Positions 11,428 to 22,795 of a stretch of DNA of 64,000 nucleotides are shown one piece after another. How positions within the stretch are numbered: position 1 is the first letter of the stretch; every line of letters starts with the position of its first letter. The stretch spans positions 687,290 through 751,289 of the forward strand of contig PDUO01000015.1 in assembly GCA_003008705.1 (NCBI GenBank), written 5' to 3'. Under the pieces are notes generated by a model. The model searched no databases and was not told the DNA's origin. It worked only from the letters and a program-made list of their open reading frames with translations. The DNA is from Pezicula radicicola. Lineage: Eukaryota > Ascomycota > Leotiomycetes > Helotiales > Dermateaceae. Position numbers and translations under genes: made by a program.

Positions 11428-13341
11428 ATGCCTAGGTTAGAGCCTTCTTACTTATTGGGTTGTCGTTTGTGTGCTAACTGCTGCAGAGAAATTATCACGG
11501 TGCAGGCCGGCCAGTGCGGCAACAGCAGTCAGTCTCAACGCTCGACCCCGCATAAAGATTTCTTGAACAGGCTCTAATGAAGATGCACTTTAGTTGGCAG
11601 TCAATTCTGGCAGCAGCTTTGCCAAGAGCATGGGATCAGTGAAGATGGGAACTTGGAAGAGTTTGCGACAGAAGGCGGTGACAGGAAGGATGTGTTCTTT
11701 TACCAGTCCGACGATACGCGATATATTCCCCGGGCAATCCTCATTGATCTGGAACCTCGAGTACGTAACACGAGAAGGAGCTACAGTCCAAGGACTGAGA
11801 TTCTTGGTACCGCACAGCTGACGAACCTTCGCAAATAGGTCATAAATGGAATACAAACAGGCCCTTATAAAAACATCTACAACCCCGAGAATTTCTTTGT
11901 TGGTAAAAATGGCGTTGGAGCCGCAAATAACTGGGGAGATGGATATCAAACCGGAGAGTCCGTTCATGAGGATGTCATGGAAATGATTGATAGAGAAGCA
12001 GATGGTAGTGATTCCCTTGAGGTATGTGAGCTACAGGAAAATACGTAATTATTCCTCGGGATAGACAGAAGGACCAGCATGCTTAAAGATTCTGTATCGT
12101 TGAGAGGCATACTTTAAAGTAAAAGGTGCAAGTCTTGCTCGAAGGAGCTCTCAATCCCCTTCTTGGTGGGAACGTGGTAGTTCCATTTCAATGAGCATAT
12201 TGCGTGGCCGTTTCACCCCATCATTTGAAGAGAGCAGTGCTGATTGTTAATAGGGATTTATGATGCTACACTCAATAGCTGGAGGTACTGGCTCTGGTTT
12301 AGGTTCTTTTATGCTTGAAAGACTGAACGACCGCTTCCCAAAAAAGATCATCCAGACGTACTCTGTATTTCCTGACACAACGAATTCTGGCGATGTTGTT
12401 GTTCACCCTTATAACAGTTTACTTTCGATGCGGAGGTTGACACAGAATGCGGACTCGGTGGTTGTCCTCGACAATGGCGCTTTATCCCGAATTGCCGCGG
12501 ACAGATTACACGTCCAAGAGCCTTCATTTCAGCAAACGAACCAGCTGGTAAGCAATTCTTTAATTTGACTGAAAATCAATTCTAATGTTTCATAGGTATC
12601 TACTGTAATGTCAGCTAGTACTACAACACTAAGATATCCTGGTTATATGCACAACGACCTCGTCAGCATAATAGCTTCTTTAATACCGACCCCACGCTGC
12701 CATTTCCTCATGACATCCTACACACCATTTACTGGTAATAACGTGGAACAAGCGAAGACAGTTCGGAAGACAACTGTTTTGGATGTTATGCGACGACTTT
12801 TACAACCCAAGAATCGGATGGTCTCAACAATTCCTGGCAAAAAGAGTTGCTACATCTCAATTCTAAACGTTATTCAAGGAGATGTTGATCCGACAGATGT
12901 ACACAAGAGTCTCCTCCGAATCAGAGAACGAAGACTTGCGACATTCATTCCTTGGGGCCCCGCCAGTATCCAAGTTGCGCTGACAAAAAAGAGTCCATAT
13001 ATCCCAATGAACCACCGAGTCAGTGGTCTCATGCTAGCGAATCACACCAGTATTGCAACGGTAAATCAACTCAAAATTGTGAGGTGCTCCAGTGTCTGAC
13101 AGTTTTATAGTTATTCAAACGTATAGTAAGGCAGTACGACGGCATGCGAAAACGAAATGCTTTCATGGAGGGTTACAAAAAGACCGCTCCATTTGCAGAC
13201 AATCTCAACGAGTTCGACGAAGCCAGAGAAGTGGTTACGGATCTTATCGCTGAATATGAGGCTGCTGAAGATGCAGACTATCTCAACCCGGACGAAGGAA
13301 AGGCACCTTCAGGAGAGGCTAGCGACAAAAGGGTAGGTTGA
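11428..13341 (+). CDS. tubG: Gamma-tubulin
   Basis: Seven exons: 11428-11435 (8 nt), 11487-11527, 11594-11760, 11839-12021, 12254-12547, 12596-13060 and 13111-13341; 462 residues, the usual family length. The first three join to give [21 protein letters not shown], the expected tubulin N-terminus. The GTP-binding GGTGSG loop is at residues 143-148. The later helices ([22 protein letters not shown]) are gamma-type rather than alpha or beta. Gamma-tubulin nucleates microtubules at spindle pole bodies. The fourth intron, 232 nt, is long for this genome. The C-terminal tail is acidic and then polar, as in fungal gamma-tubulins. Confidence 0.95.
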
Positions 13342-13907
13342 TCCGTAGGTTTGCATAAGTAAAGCAGGGCACTGGAGTAATGGAGGTATTTAGAGTACTG
13401 GCGTCACATGGATGATTAATGATACCAATTGCCTGCGGTTGTTCCCACCGAAATTTGCTTGATTCTTCATCGTGTTCCCTAGACTTGCGGAATAGTCATT
13501 TCCTCCTACATTAGGTGCCGTATTTCAGGCCCGCCCATGCCTATGTCGTTTCGATGCAACTAAACGTCACCTCACTCAGTCGGACCACAAGCTCCCATTT
13601 GCACCCCTTATTTGTTTACTTAACCTTAATAGGTAAATATATGAGATCAGTACTCCACTTTTTTAGGAGCTGCAAACGATGTCATAGTCAGAGTAGGGGC
13701 CTAATTCACAGAACTTCTATCATCGCTTACCACACATTTTTCTACTCCAAAGAAGCTCTTATCCTCTCTCAACGACATAACCACAAACAAATACAAGACT
13801 TCAACCAAGGCCAATTCAGAAGTAAGCATACAACTTCTAATTGTTTTCAATGCCATGCCATACTAACATAAATTTCGGCAGCCCTTAATTCAACCCAAAC
13901 ACACAAG
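13342..13907. other. Spacer between gamma-tubulin and small disordered gene
   Basis: No supportable ORF. The last 150 bases (CA-rich, with CACACAAG just before the ATG) look like a 5' leader for the next gene. A possible leader intron ends in TTTCGGCAG near 13882. Confidence 0.45.
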
Positions 13908-14228
13908 ATGTCTCAAAGCACAGCCGACAAGATTTCAGAGGCCCAATCCAACCTCCCCCTTCCCGAGCAGCCACCACGCGAACCAGATTGGAACGTTGTC
14001 AATATTACTACCAAGATCCCAAACTCCTCTGATGCTCGTGATGTCAAGGTTGGCTCCGGTGCTGAAGAGAGCGGTGTCTCGACCGGAGCTGGAGAAACTG
14101 CAGGATTGAGAGAGCCAGCTACCAAAGGAAGTGGCGTTCGTGAGAAGGGTGGTGCTGATTTGAGTGGAGTTGGCCGTGAGGGCAAGGAGAACTTGGATGG
14201 TTTACCAAAGGATGCTTTGGCTAAGTAA
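13908..14228 (+). CDS. Small hydrophilic disordered protein, 106 residues
   Basis: Single open frame with an ACAAGATG start context. The product has no hydrophobic segment. It is rich in Gly, Glu, Lys, Ser and Ala, with a Pro-rich LPLPEQPPREPDW segment near residue 20 and a Gly/Lys/Glu-rich C-terminal half (SGVREKGGADLSGVGREGK). It looks intrinsically disordered and soluble. I recognise this general type among filamentous fungi, but I know no assigned function. A second gene of similar character lies 720 bp downstream on the same strand, suggesting related roles, perhaps in stress tolerance (inference only). Confidence 0.65.
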   Translation: MSQSTADKISEAQSNLPLPEQPPREPDWNVVNITTKIPNSSDARDVKVGSGAEESGVSTGAGETAGLREPATKGSGVREKGGADLSGVGREGKENLDGLPKDALAK

Positions 14229-14951
14229 GAGCTCAAGGAGATGAAGTTATGGCGGAATTCATTGGTCATGGCGACTTGAGGAACACTAAGTGGTGGGCTG
14301 AGCTGAAGAAACTTGATGACCATTTATGATAGACGGAAGAAGCACAATCAAAAGTATTGCCTTCTGCAAACACTAACTACTACCTCTACTTCAAACGTAT
14401 CGTGAAAGTCCAGATTATTTTGGGCAATCCCACACGCGATACCCCCGTTTGTTTTCTCAATGAAGTGGAACCCCGCTAACCCCCTCCTTTTTTTGCCATG
14501 CCACCGGAGGTGACCTCCGGGCCAAAAAAGCATACGGAGTACTTGTACTTCGTATCAGCATTTAATCACATTAAAATCAGCTTCAACAATTGGGAGTAGA
14601 AACTCTGACTAAACGCTCTTCATAAGATGCTCCACAGCAATCCCGAAATGTTATGAACATGAGGTGGCGTAATTTGAAGACAGGCATAGTCTACTCATTT
14701 TGCTAATGTTGTGATGTCATGTAAGACAGTGAGTGAGTTGAAGATCAACCGCCTATGATGTTACGCTGTTCTAGATCCTAGCAAGGAAACAAGCAAACGG
14801 CAGCTTGAAATTCGCCATCGTGCTCTGGAATTTTCTGTTTCTTCTTCAAATAACCATCTATATTTATTTTCAGTCCAAACCGTTGCAAACGTTCCCAATC
14901 TCAACACAACACAACTTAGACACTTAGTCAACGCAAATCATCAACTTCATT
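14229..14951. other. Spacer with two palindromes
   Basis: No gene. It contains a perfect hairpin with arms CCGGAGG at 14504-14510 and CCTCCGG at 14514-14520, closely followed by a near-palindrome at about 14531-14555 (ATACGGAGTAC/GTACTTCGTAT). The 3' part is the likely leader of the next gene. Confidence 0.5.
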
Positions 14952-15737
14952 ATGTCGACTCAAAACCCATCCAAGGGTACTAAGGTAAGTACCGGCAAAA
15001 CGTCTTCTTTCTATGACTAAAGATATCTTCCACGGTTGTTTCTCAATAGCTGAGGTTTTCAACCACCTACTATACAACAAGCAGACTAACAAGTCAAAAA
15101 GGTGACCACCGACCCTCACGGCAAAGAAAACCCCATCATCGAATCAGCTGGCGCCGTAGCCAACGATTCCCTTGCCGCAGACTCAACCCGAGCAGGCGGT
15201 GACTTTTCCGAGAACCGTAATAGTGAACCCCTAGGAGTATCAGGCAGCAACTCCACCTTCGCCAATAGTAACACATCAGGAGCCACAGAGCTCCCTCCAG
15301 CACACGATGCCAAATCTCGACTTCCAGCTGGTGAAAACACTAGCTATGATTATCCAGGTCAAGCTGGTGGGCAAGGCAAGGGTTTAGCAGTTGAGAATAC
15401 GGAGTTTAGTAGTGATTCACGACTTGGTGGGGATGGTAAAGGACATGGTGGTGTTAGTGAGAGTGATACTGCTCCTACATATGTTCAGAGTAAGGATTTT
15501 AAGTATCCTGGTGGACCCAAGGGGCAGAATCTGAAAGAGGGAGGTTTCGACAGTGATCCGAAGAATAATGCTAGCTTTACGGCTGAGATTGGTTCGAAGG
15601 ATGACCCGGGTCGTTTGGCAGAGCAGAAGTTTGGTCGTACTAATGCTGGCGTGGATACTTCTGCTGGTTTACCAGCTAAAGATGGAAAGACTGACGAAGG
15701 AACTTATGAAGCGCTTAGTGGTGATACTGAGGCATGA
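14952..15737 (+). CDS. Hydrophilic Gly/Ser-rich disordered protein, 222 residues
   Basis: Two exons, 14952-14984 and 15102-15737. The first encodes MSTQNPSKGTK and splices (GTAAGT...AAAAAG) in phase 0 into VTTDPHGKENP. The ATG at 14952 has a good context, while the second exon alone begins with GTG, so the splice is needed. The product is strongly hydrophilic, with many Gly, Ser, Asp and Asn, no Cys and no membrane segment. Semi-repetitive patches include DYPGQAGGQGKG and KYPGGPKGQN. The composition resembles hydrophilin/LEA-like stress proteins, but no defined domain is visible. It follows another small disordered protein gene in the same orientation. Confidence 0.7.
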
Positions 15738-15911
15738 GGACGCGAATCTTTTACTGTGAATGGGGGCGGTATGATAGCTACTAGCTCTTTTATAAACAGA
15801 GCATAGTCAAATGCATTACTTGAGCACTGAGCAGCTCTTGGATTCTGACCTTTGTTGGTTTTCAATTTAATGGTGATCTATCTCATGAAGAAATGTGGAA
15901 GTGCAACTCTA

Positions 15912-16170
15912 GATATAACGGGTCCTGATACGTGTACAATCCAAAAAGTGATATTTGAAGAATGCCAGTTTTTGTTTAATTAACTTAAAGGTAACTCGCT
16001 TGATTTGAATGCCTCACTTGATTTGGGTAACTGACTTGCTTTAGGTAACTTACTTCTTTTCGACTTAGGTTACTGACTTGATTTAGAACCTGAGTAGCTC
16101 ACTTACTTTAAATACCTAACATGGCGGTGAGCCTAAAGCGCATTATACACGTATCAGGACCCGATATAAC
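15912..16170. mobile_element. MITE with 17-bp TIRs and 8-bp target duplication
   Basis: Perfect inverted repeats GGGTCCTGATACGTGTA (15920-15936) and TACACGTATCAGGACCC (16146-16162) bound a 243-bp element. Identical 8-bp GATATAAC copies sit directly outside both ends (15912-15919 and 16163-16170), as expected for a target-site duplication of hAT-type length. There is no coding capacity inside. The interior holds the GTAACTCACTTGATTT repeat array (about 15985-16115). This is a non-autonomous transposon, and the intact duplication and ends suggest a fairly recent insertion. Confidence 0.85.
15985..16115 (-). repeat. GTAACTCACTTGATTT array inside the MITE
   Basis: Imperfect tandem units such as GGTAACTCGCTTGATTT, GGGTAACTGACTTGC and AGGTAACTTACTTC. 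They are the reverse complement of the units seen at 5466-5680 and 43101-43257. Confidence 0.75.
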
Positions 16171-17211
16171 AAGTCAAGGCCTAGGCATTAACCAAGTCAC
16201 TTTAAGTAAGCATGTTAATTACAGTGAGAGTTATCTACCATGATATAGATATTTGCCAGTAACTCCATGACTCAATCTCAAAATTACAAGATCAGCCTGC
16301 CTAAGTACGAGTAGTAATATATCAGATTCTTAAAGAGTCCATGCCCCCACCCACTAAACCATCCCCCCAAAACCACGAATACGGCCTACCAATTCATCAC
16401 ACAGTAGACAACACCAGTATGGTCAAGCGGTAAGCACACTTAAGTTAAATCAGATGCTCACCAACTTAAACTAACAACCGAAGTGAAGTTCAGTGTTTCA
16501 TGCTTAGAAGTATTATCACTGTTTAAAAAATCCTACTTCCCTGGAGCGTGGGTTTCTTCAAAGTAAAAAGTTAGATGTTTATTCTAACTGCTTCTGAAGT
16601 TTTGCTATTCTGGTTCTTTTTTATGATATGCTTTTTTTAGCTATTTTGGTTAGGGTTTGTCTTTTAGTTTTGGGTTCGCTTATTTGTTAGTGATGGGATA
16701 AGGGGATGGGTTACACAGACACTCAAAATAGTTGAGTCCGAACAGGCCAGTGAGTGATTTTGGGGCTCTGTATGTGCCCAGTTATTATAATCGAGCTTGA
16801 TATCCTGGCAATACCAATAATACGTAAAGAGAAAACCTCAACCTATTTCTGACATGAAGTATGGAACTATTTCGCTGTGAACTTTGGTCTTCAATACTAT
16901 GGACAACATGAATAAACCTGTATTCCTAATTAGCTGACTTAGCTTGAGCAGCTAAAGACAATCCATGGCCACATGATAATTGGGATTGGGACTATGAGGA
17001 CGCTGAAAAGTAGATATAGCAGTATGCCTGACATATTTTCGGGCAGGGCAAGCTACGTAATATGAGATGCATGTCATTGCTCTTTGCATCTATTTGAGGA
17101 GAATTGGTCTCTTCTATACTTCTACAATCTTTTGCCCATAACTCCGTTCCAGGGATTATTGAATCGTAAGCCATCTCGCTTGAGCTCCTTCCAAATGCAA
17201 CATTATACAAT
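16171..17211. other. Spacer between MITE and mitochondrial carrier
   Basis: AT-rich, with no supportable ORF. It probably includes the 3' untranslated region of the carrier transcript at its right end. Confidence 0.5.
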
Positions 17212-18317
17212 CTATGGCAATACTCTCATAACTCCTTCAAAGGCAGCTAAAGCCACGGCGTTCGCCGGAAATGCCCTCAAGAAACACGGTACAAATCCTC
17301 TCCAAAATCCTCTGAGCCCGTTCTCAGCATACACGGTTTTTGCAGCTGACCTCCAAGTTGGGAACCTTCTCACGCCATCATTAAGCCCACCTGCTAGTGG
17401 GTCGGTCATGATGCGTTGCTTCACAACATCAGAAGGATAGGACGTTATCCAAAACACTTGAGCACTAAGTCCACCAGCCCAGAAATTGATAGCTGGAGTA
17501 CTCAGGGTCGTTTTCTCGTTGAGAAGACGTGTGAATACGTCGTAAGATCCCCACCAAAAGAAGAAAAAGGACCTGAAGAGTAGCGTTGCAGAAAGGCCAT
17601 GATAAACGCCTTTTACACCGTGATATTTGTAAATCTTCGCCGCAGCATCAATCGGCCCTTTATATAACCTCTCGGATTTCTTGTTCGAGTACTGAACTTG
17701 TAGCCTGGCCTTGATATGCTCTACAGGCGCAGCAATGAAGCTCACGGTAGCTCCTGCCATCACTCCTGCCATTGCATGTCCAATTGTAGGTAATTTATGA
17801 ATCTTCGCATCTGGAAGTGGTGGTTCGTGTTGCGCGAGACTCGAGGGTGTGGCGGTCATACGGTCTGGGCTGAACAGAGTTTGATGGAGGATTCGACGGT
17901 AGAAAGTTAAGGAGCCTAGCATAATGCTATCCATGAACATCCACCCTACAAGAGGAGGAGTTGCCCCCTTGTACAACCCTTTTACTCCCTCTTTGCGGAC
18001 GGTCTGCAGAACACATTGGAGCGGACCGTTGAATTGAGACTTGTTCGAAGTCTGTAGACGGACTTTGATCGTATCGAATGGGTGTCCCACTTTTAACAGG
18101 CGAATCAGTATATCTTCATATGTAATCTGAGGAACGAAGGTGTATTGTACATACCAGTAAGCTTTGACACGCCGGAAAATACGCCTGCAACAAACCCCTT
18201 ATAATTCTTGTTTCCCTCCCTCCTTCCCTCCTTCTTATCCGTCATGGTGGCCCTCCTCTGTTCCAGATGCTGCTGAGTCAGGGCGGCATGCTCTGGGCTC
18301 GCAATGGGATCCGACAT
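17212..18317 (-). CDS. Mitochondrial carrier family protein (YMC1-like)
   Basis: Two exons, 18317-18155 and 18089-17212, joined in phase 1 to give S-K-L-T-V-G-H-P-F-D; 346 residues. Three mitochondrial-carrier repeats are visible, with signature P-x-D/E-x-x-K motifs at HPFDTIKVRLQ, APVEHIKARLQ and YPSDVVKQRIM. Each is followed by the usual G-rich second-helix motif (GVKGLYKG, GVKGVYHG, GLRGFWRG). The N-terminus is a short polar extension rich in Lys/Glu. These are six-helix exchangers of the inner mitochondrial membrane. The second repeat resembles the YMC1/SLC25A20-29-45 branch, which carries amino acids, carnitine or organic acids; the substrate is not decidable here. Confidence 0.9.
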
Positions 18318-19053
18318 GTAGGAGGTACCTAGGATGCGGCCCCTCTTCCAAAAATTCAGCGTTCTTGCTTCACGGGTCCATCAGAGTTTGAGGCTCAATT
18401 CCCACAATAGCAGCGCAGACAAGGTGGTGGCTTGTTGACTGATTGGCAATGGAATAATGGAATAATGGAATAATGGAATAATGGAACACAGCAACACCCT
18501 GAGGAAATCAATGCTGACAATCGTAAAGTTTTGCCGCGATAATGACGATCTGATAGGCAAATAATGTCGCTAAGGTCTAGATGGCACAGGGATGTTGCAG
18601 GCTGAGGGGTTCGAAATCGAAGGGTCCCCCCCTACCGTAGCATGGAGCATACCTACTTATCGGCGAGATGGAGTTTGAAGTCCACCAATTTGCCCCTCCA
18701 TGAGATCCGCTTTTGGGGCGACAAAGAGGGCCATTCAGCCTGATTCAGGGCCATTCTGTTGGAGACTTTGAGATTTTGTTTTGAAGCTCATACAGCCGGA
18801 GATCATTAGAGGGGCAGTTTCCACGCGTTCATCCCACTTCGTTTTGAGACGTGTATAGTATCTTTGCGATGATAGCTTGGCAAATTTGGCAAATAATACT
18901 TATATACACGACCATGTGCGACTGACTTTGAGCAAGTATTATTTACCATACCTGCCTAGGTACTACTTAAACCACCCCACTTCACCGCTCCCCTCCAAGA
19001 AAGAACACCTCCCTCTCAACTGCATTGAATCGCAATACCAAAATACCGCAAAG
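18318..19053. other. Divergent intergenic region with a short tandem repeat
   Basis: Lies between the carrier (leftward) and the glycosyltransferase (rightward), so it must hold both promoters. A tandem AATGGAAT repeat of between four and five units occupies about 18448-18486. No ORF is supported. Confidence 0.55.
18448..18486. repeat. Tandem 8-bp repeat (AATGGAAT)n
   Basis: Between four and five nearly perfect head-to-tail copies of an 8-bp unit in the spacer upstream of the carrier gene. This is simple sequence, likely length-variable. Confidence 0.85.
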
Positions 19054-20093
19054 ATGGTTGACCAAAAGCCCAACTCCAAGAAAGGTATGCAATGTGCTCA
19101 GAAGACGTGGCGTCAAGTACTGATTGCGGCGTAGTCTGGACCACTCTCATTACCAACACAAAATACCTCTCTGGTCTCCTCACATTAGACTACTCACTCA
19201 AGAAGCAAAAGTCCAAATATCCTCTCGTAGCACTCTACACCGATACCTTCCCAGCTGAGGGACATGCTGCTCTTGAAGCCCGAGGAATCCCAAAACAGCG
19301 CATCGAATACCTACTTCCCAGCTCCAGCAAAGACTACTCGGCCGACCCAAGATTCTACGACTGCTGGTCTAAGCTACAACCTTTCAGCTTGACCGAGTAT
19401 GACCGCGTTGTACAGTTGGACAGTGACATGTTGGTTATGCACAACATGGACGAGCTGATGGAGATGGAGCTTGACCCCCCGAGCTTAGCTGGCAAGGGCA
19501 AGAAGGTTTTCGCTGCTGGACATGCTTGTGTTTGCAATCCGCTCAAGAAGGCACATTACCCTGCTAATTGGTAAGTCGTATTCTGGAGAACAGATGTACC
19601 GCAAACTAACAAACCAATCAGGGTCCCCGAGTCATGTGCTTTCACATCCCAACACTCCACACCAGAAATCGCACAGACAGTTGGCCCAGACCCAGCAGTT
19701 GGACCTCTGGGCTTCATGAATGGTGGTTTGCAAGTAGTCAACCCCTCAAAAGAAGTCTACGATTTGATCGTCAACCATATGGAGGCCGATGCTGTCAACA
19801 TGGATTTTGCCGATCAGTCTTTACTTTCTGATCTCTTCAAGGGATGCTGGGTTCCGCTACCATATATCTACAACGCACTCAAGACGCTGAGGTGGGAGGG
19901 TGTCCACAAGCAGATCTGGCAAGATGATAAAGTTAAGAACATTCATTACATCTTGGCCCCCAAGCCTTGGGACGAGATGGATGCTAATGGCGACTTTATT
20001 GGAACCGATCCTACACATGCTTGGTGGGTTACTGCCAACAAAGAGCGGCTAGCTCTCGAAAAGGAGAGCGGAATTAAAGTTGATGGATTCTAA
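19054..20093 (+). CDS. Glycosyltransferase family 8 (glycogenin/galactinol synthase-like)
   Basis: Three exons, 19054-19084, 19135-19570 and 19622-20093, giving 312 residues. The first exon (31 nt) encodes MVDQKPNSKK and splices in phase 1 to V-W-T-T-L. The GT8 fold is shown by an N-terminal WTTLITNTKYLSG strand region and the metal-binding DSD motif at residues 106-108 (VVQLDSDMLV). GLQVVNPS, a VNMDFADQSLLSDLF block and HYILAPKPWD near the C-terminus complete it. Members use nucleotide sugars and Mn2+ to add hexoses to proteins, inositol or glycans. There is no signal peptide or membrane anchor, so it is probably cytosolic. The acceptor is unknown. The length fits small GT8 enzymes better than full glycogenin. 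Confidence 0.9.
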
Positions 20094-20596
20094 AAACGAA
20101 ACGGATTTGGGTTTTGTGCATAGGTGTTGGGGAGGTGTGGGTTTGAATGGTATATGGGAAGTAACGACGGAAAAGGGCATAGGTTGGGTAGATTACACAG
20201 AACTCTAGCAATAGATGCTTGAATACTTGAGCTTGAATGACTTGAAAACTAACTGTAGAATTCATGTGATTGTGTTGAGCTCCCTCTTGAAATTGTGAAA
20301 TGGGGGAATCTCTCAAGAGCCTTGAAAATCGTTCAAAGATCTTGAATACTCGGTCGCCATTGAAAACATTTCTGGCCTGTATCCATCTTAGAAAGGAGGC
20401 TGTGTGGTGACAGGTCAATTTTTATGGCGATTTAACTGGCAAATGTTCACAAATTCCGAGGTATACCAGCGAATCCTCGGTGCTCTCAGAACCATGAAGG
20501 GACAAAGTAGCTCAGCATTGATACGCTATATGCTACAAAATATAACCCTCCAGTTCTTGATCATATCCATTACCCCAGTATAGATATGCCCATCCT
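20094..20596. other. Convergent 3' spacer (GT8 / eL22)
   Basis: Holds the 3' ends of two converging genes. No ORF or RNA signature is visible. Confidence 0.5.
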
Positions 20597-21192
20597 TTAC
20601 TCATCATCATCCTCAGCCTCATCGTTGACAACGTTGAAGAATCGGAGCTCGTAAACACCCTTGCTTGTCGACACAACACGGAGCCAATCTCTCAACTGCT
20701 GCTTCTTGAGGAACTTCTTTGTGCTGTAGACGGAGTAATATTAGCTTTTGATACCCCATCCCAATCAAGCAGCGCGTGAGAGAACATACAGGTACTTAAG
20801 GTAACGACCAGAGAATTGAGTGTGTGCAACAACCTCAATCTTTCCATCACCCTGCTGGGAGATCTGGACGATATCACCGAGGTTTCCAACACGTCCGTCA
20901 ACCTTGATCTTGTCCTGGAGGAACTTCTCGAAGGCGGAGACGTCGAAGATCTTGTCGCTGGCGGGCTGGCTGGCGTTGATGATGAACTGCAGGCCTCCAA
21001 TTAGCAACCCCGTCCTCCGCATATCTGGGTAGAGTAGCAATGGGAAGTTGAAAGCATACCTTCTTGGTGACCTTGGCCTGCTTGCCCTTGGGTCCGGATT
21101 TCTACAAACACATCAGCCTACTGTTTTACGCCACAAGGGCCAACAGCAAAGCCATCTTTGTGCGGTTTTCAACGTACTGTGGATGGTGCCAT
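20597..21192 (-). CDS. RPL22: Ribosomal protein eL22 (60S)
   Basis: Four exons on the minus strand: 21192-21178 (15 nt), 21101-21060 (42 nt), 20986-20790 and 20723-20597; 126 residues, the normal family length. The first two exons give [19 protein letters not shown]. The core has [14 protein letters not shown] and [20 protein letters not shown], and the tail is acidic (EDDDE), all typical of eL22. It is a structural component of the large ribosomal subunit. Several 5'-proximal introns with tiny first exons are usual for fungal ribosomal protein genes. A CACGTGAT word lies about 170 bp upstream of the start. Confidence 0.95.
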
Positions 21193-22384
21193 TTTGTATG
21201 AGATTCGAAGTGGTCGCAAAGAAGTTTGATCCTACGCCTGTCGAATTGGTTGATGGAGTATTTCTACTTTCGTCGCGAACTTTTTCAGAAGTGCGATTCG
21301 CTTAGTTTAGGGTTGATGCATGAGTGCCTTACTATTTCAGGCACAAATATAGCTCCCAGCACGTGATCAGTTATGTCGAGAAATGCATGGAGAATTCCAT
21401 AGGCAACTTGAAAGCACCAGAGTACCTACTCTCTGGGAGACTTTGCAGGAGGATTTGGCCTAACGATGGACAAACTAAACGTAATGTAAGATTTGGGTTG
21501 TAACTCTCGAAAGGTACCTATTCAATAAGGGTTAATATTGATGAAAAGAGTCTTAAAGGTAACAATGCCACAGAAGCAGATGGGAAGTTGACAACGCCGG
21601 ATATTGGTCCTGCTTCTAGCCTATCTAAGGCTGTTTAGATGCTATCATTTGCATGAATTCTGAAGACGCCTAGTTAGAGTCTAGCTATGGAAACTAGAAT
21701 GACATCGGAGTAATTCGACACTGCCCATGATGATATACCTATGACAGAACTAAAGTGACATAAGAGCATAGTAACTCAGTTAAACAAAAAGTTAGTAAAC
21801 TCACTTGACTGTAATAGCTTAACTGAATTAAGTAAGTGACATAGTTGACCTGGTTTGACTAACTAAAACCTATTCATACCGACGCGGCCGCCCATTGTAC
21901 CCGATTAATACGTTTCAGAGGTATAATTAACTTCCATAGTCACATTCATGGACTTGCAGATATTATTCACGGGCTATCATTCCTGGGTATCGTTCATGAT
22001 TCAATTAAGTAGATGAGTCTACTGTATGTCCGTCCCAAACAATGCAACAGTCCGTAGACATGCTGGCAAACCTCGCAGAATCCCATTGCGAAAAAACCAA
22101 GGCATATAATCATTATGCTCTCCATTGCGATTCATTTGTCCATGCTCCATTAGACATCCCACTCCCATCCATTACTCGTTGGCGAAACCCCTCAGCGCGA
22201 TGCACGCCAAGCCTCGTAAACAGGAGCCGGAAAGGTCGGAACATGGATTATCCAAACGCCATCATGAATGAAGAGAAAGGTACTCGTAGAAAGTGATGTG
22301 ACGAAGATTTGGGGCGGAACTTGTCGAGAATGATGTTCTTGCGGGTCGAAGATTTTAAAGTACCCGTATGCCCATTGTCGACGC
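21193..22384. other. Spacer with a weak GTGAGTTAC-type patch
   Basis: No supportable gene. CACGTGAT at 21360-21367 may serve the eL22 promoter. A short, strongly diverged patch of the dispersed repeat lies at about 21780-21870 (AACTCACTTGACTGTAA, AAGTAAGTGACATAG). A NotI-type GCGGCCGC occurs near 21885. Confidence 0.5.
21780..21870. repeat. Diverged GTAACTCAC-type repeat patch
   Basis: Several degenerate units in mixed orientation, recognisable only by comparison with the cleaner arrays elsewhere in the window. Confidence 0.4.
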
Positions 22385-22795
22385 CTAATACTTCAAAATG
22401 ATATATCTAGAGAAATTAGCAGCTATAACCAGGAAACAGAGACGAATAGAACTCACAAGGCGTGTATGATTCCGGGGATGTAACCAAGGATTGTCAACAG
22501 GATGTTGATCAAAAGATCAGCTCCGCAGCCGCGCTCTAGAAAGACACCGAGAGGTGGGAGGATGACAGCAAGGATGATCTTGCAGATATCGCTGCGCACA
22601 ATGTCAGCGGCTGGTCAACGGTAGAATGTTCTCTTAAGCAGTTCGAGTTATTCCGAATACACATGTCGCCTCGTGGATCAACCGTAGTTCAACAGTGGTT
22701 GATGGTAACGAAGGATTGTGATGCTGGAAGCGACAATGCGTTGACGCAATCCACTGCGGGAGGACGAGAAGATCTTACCTAGCGGTGAAAGGCAT
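22385..22795 (-). CDS. PMP3: Plasma membrane proteolipid Pmp3
   Basis: Three exons on the minus strand: 22795-22779 (17 nt), 22591-22457 and 22406-22385. The splices give MPFTASDICK...GIIHALYIILKY, 57 residues. This matches the UPF0057/Pmp3 family: two hydrophobic helices separated by a GCGADLLINILLTILGYIPG turn, preceded by the ILPPLGVFLERG motif. Pmp3 is a tiny plasma-membrane protein that affects membrane potential and cation tolerance in yeast. The protein is too small and too spliced to be visible as a single long open frame. Confidence 0.95.

Noticed and set aside
12022..12253. Possible extra exon inside the 232-nt gamma-tubulin intron
   Set aside because: The flanking codons already join to give a complete, conserved tubulin sequence (DSLE-GFMMLHS).
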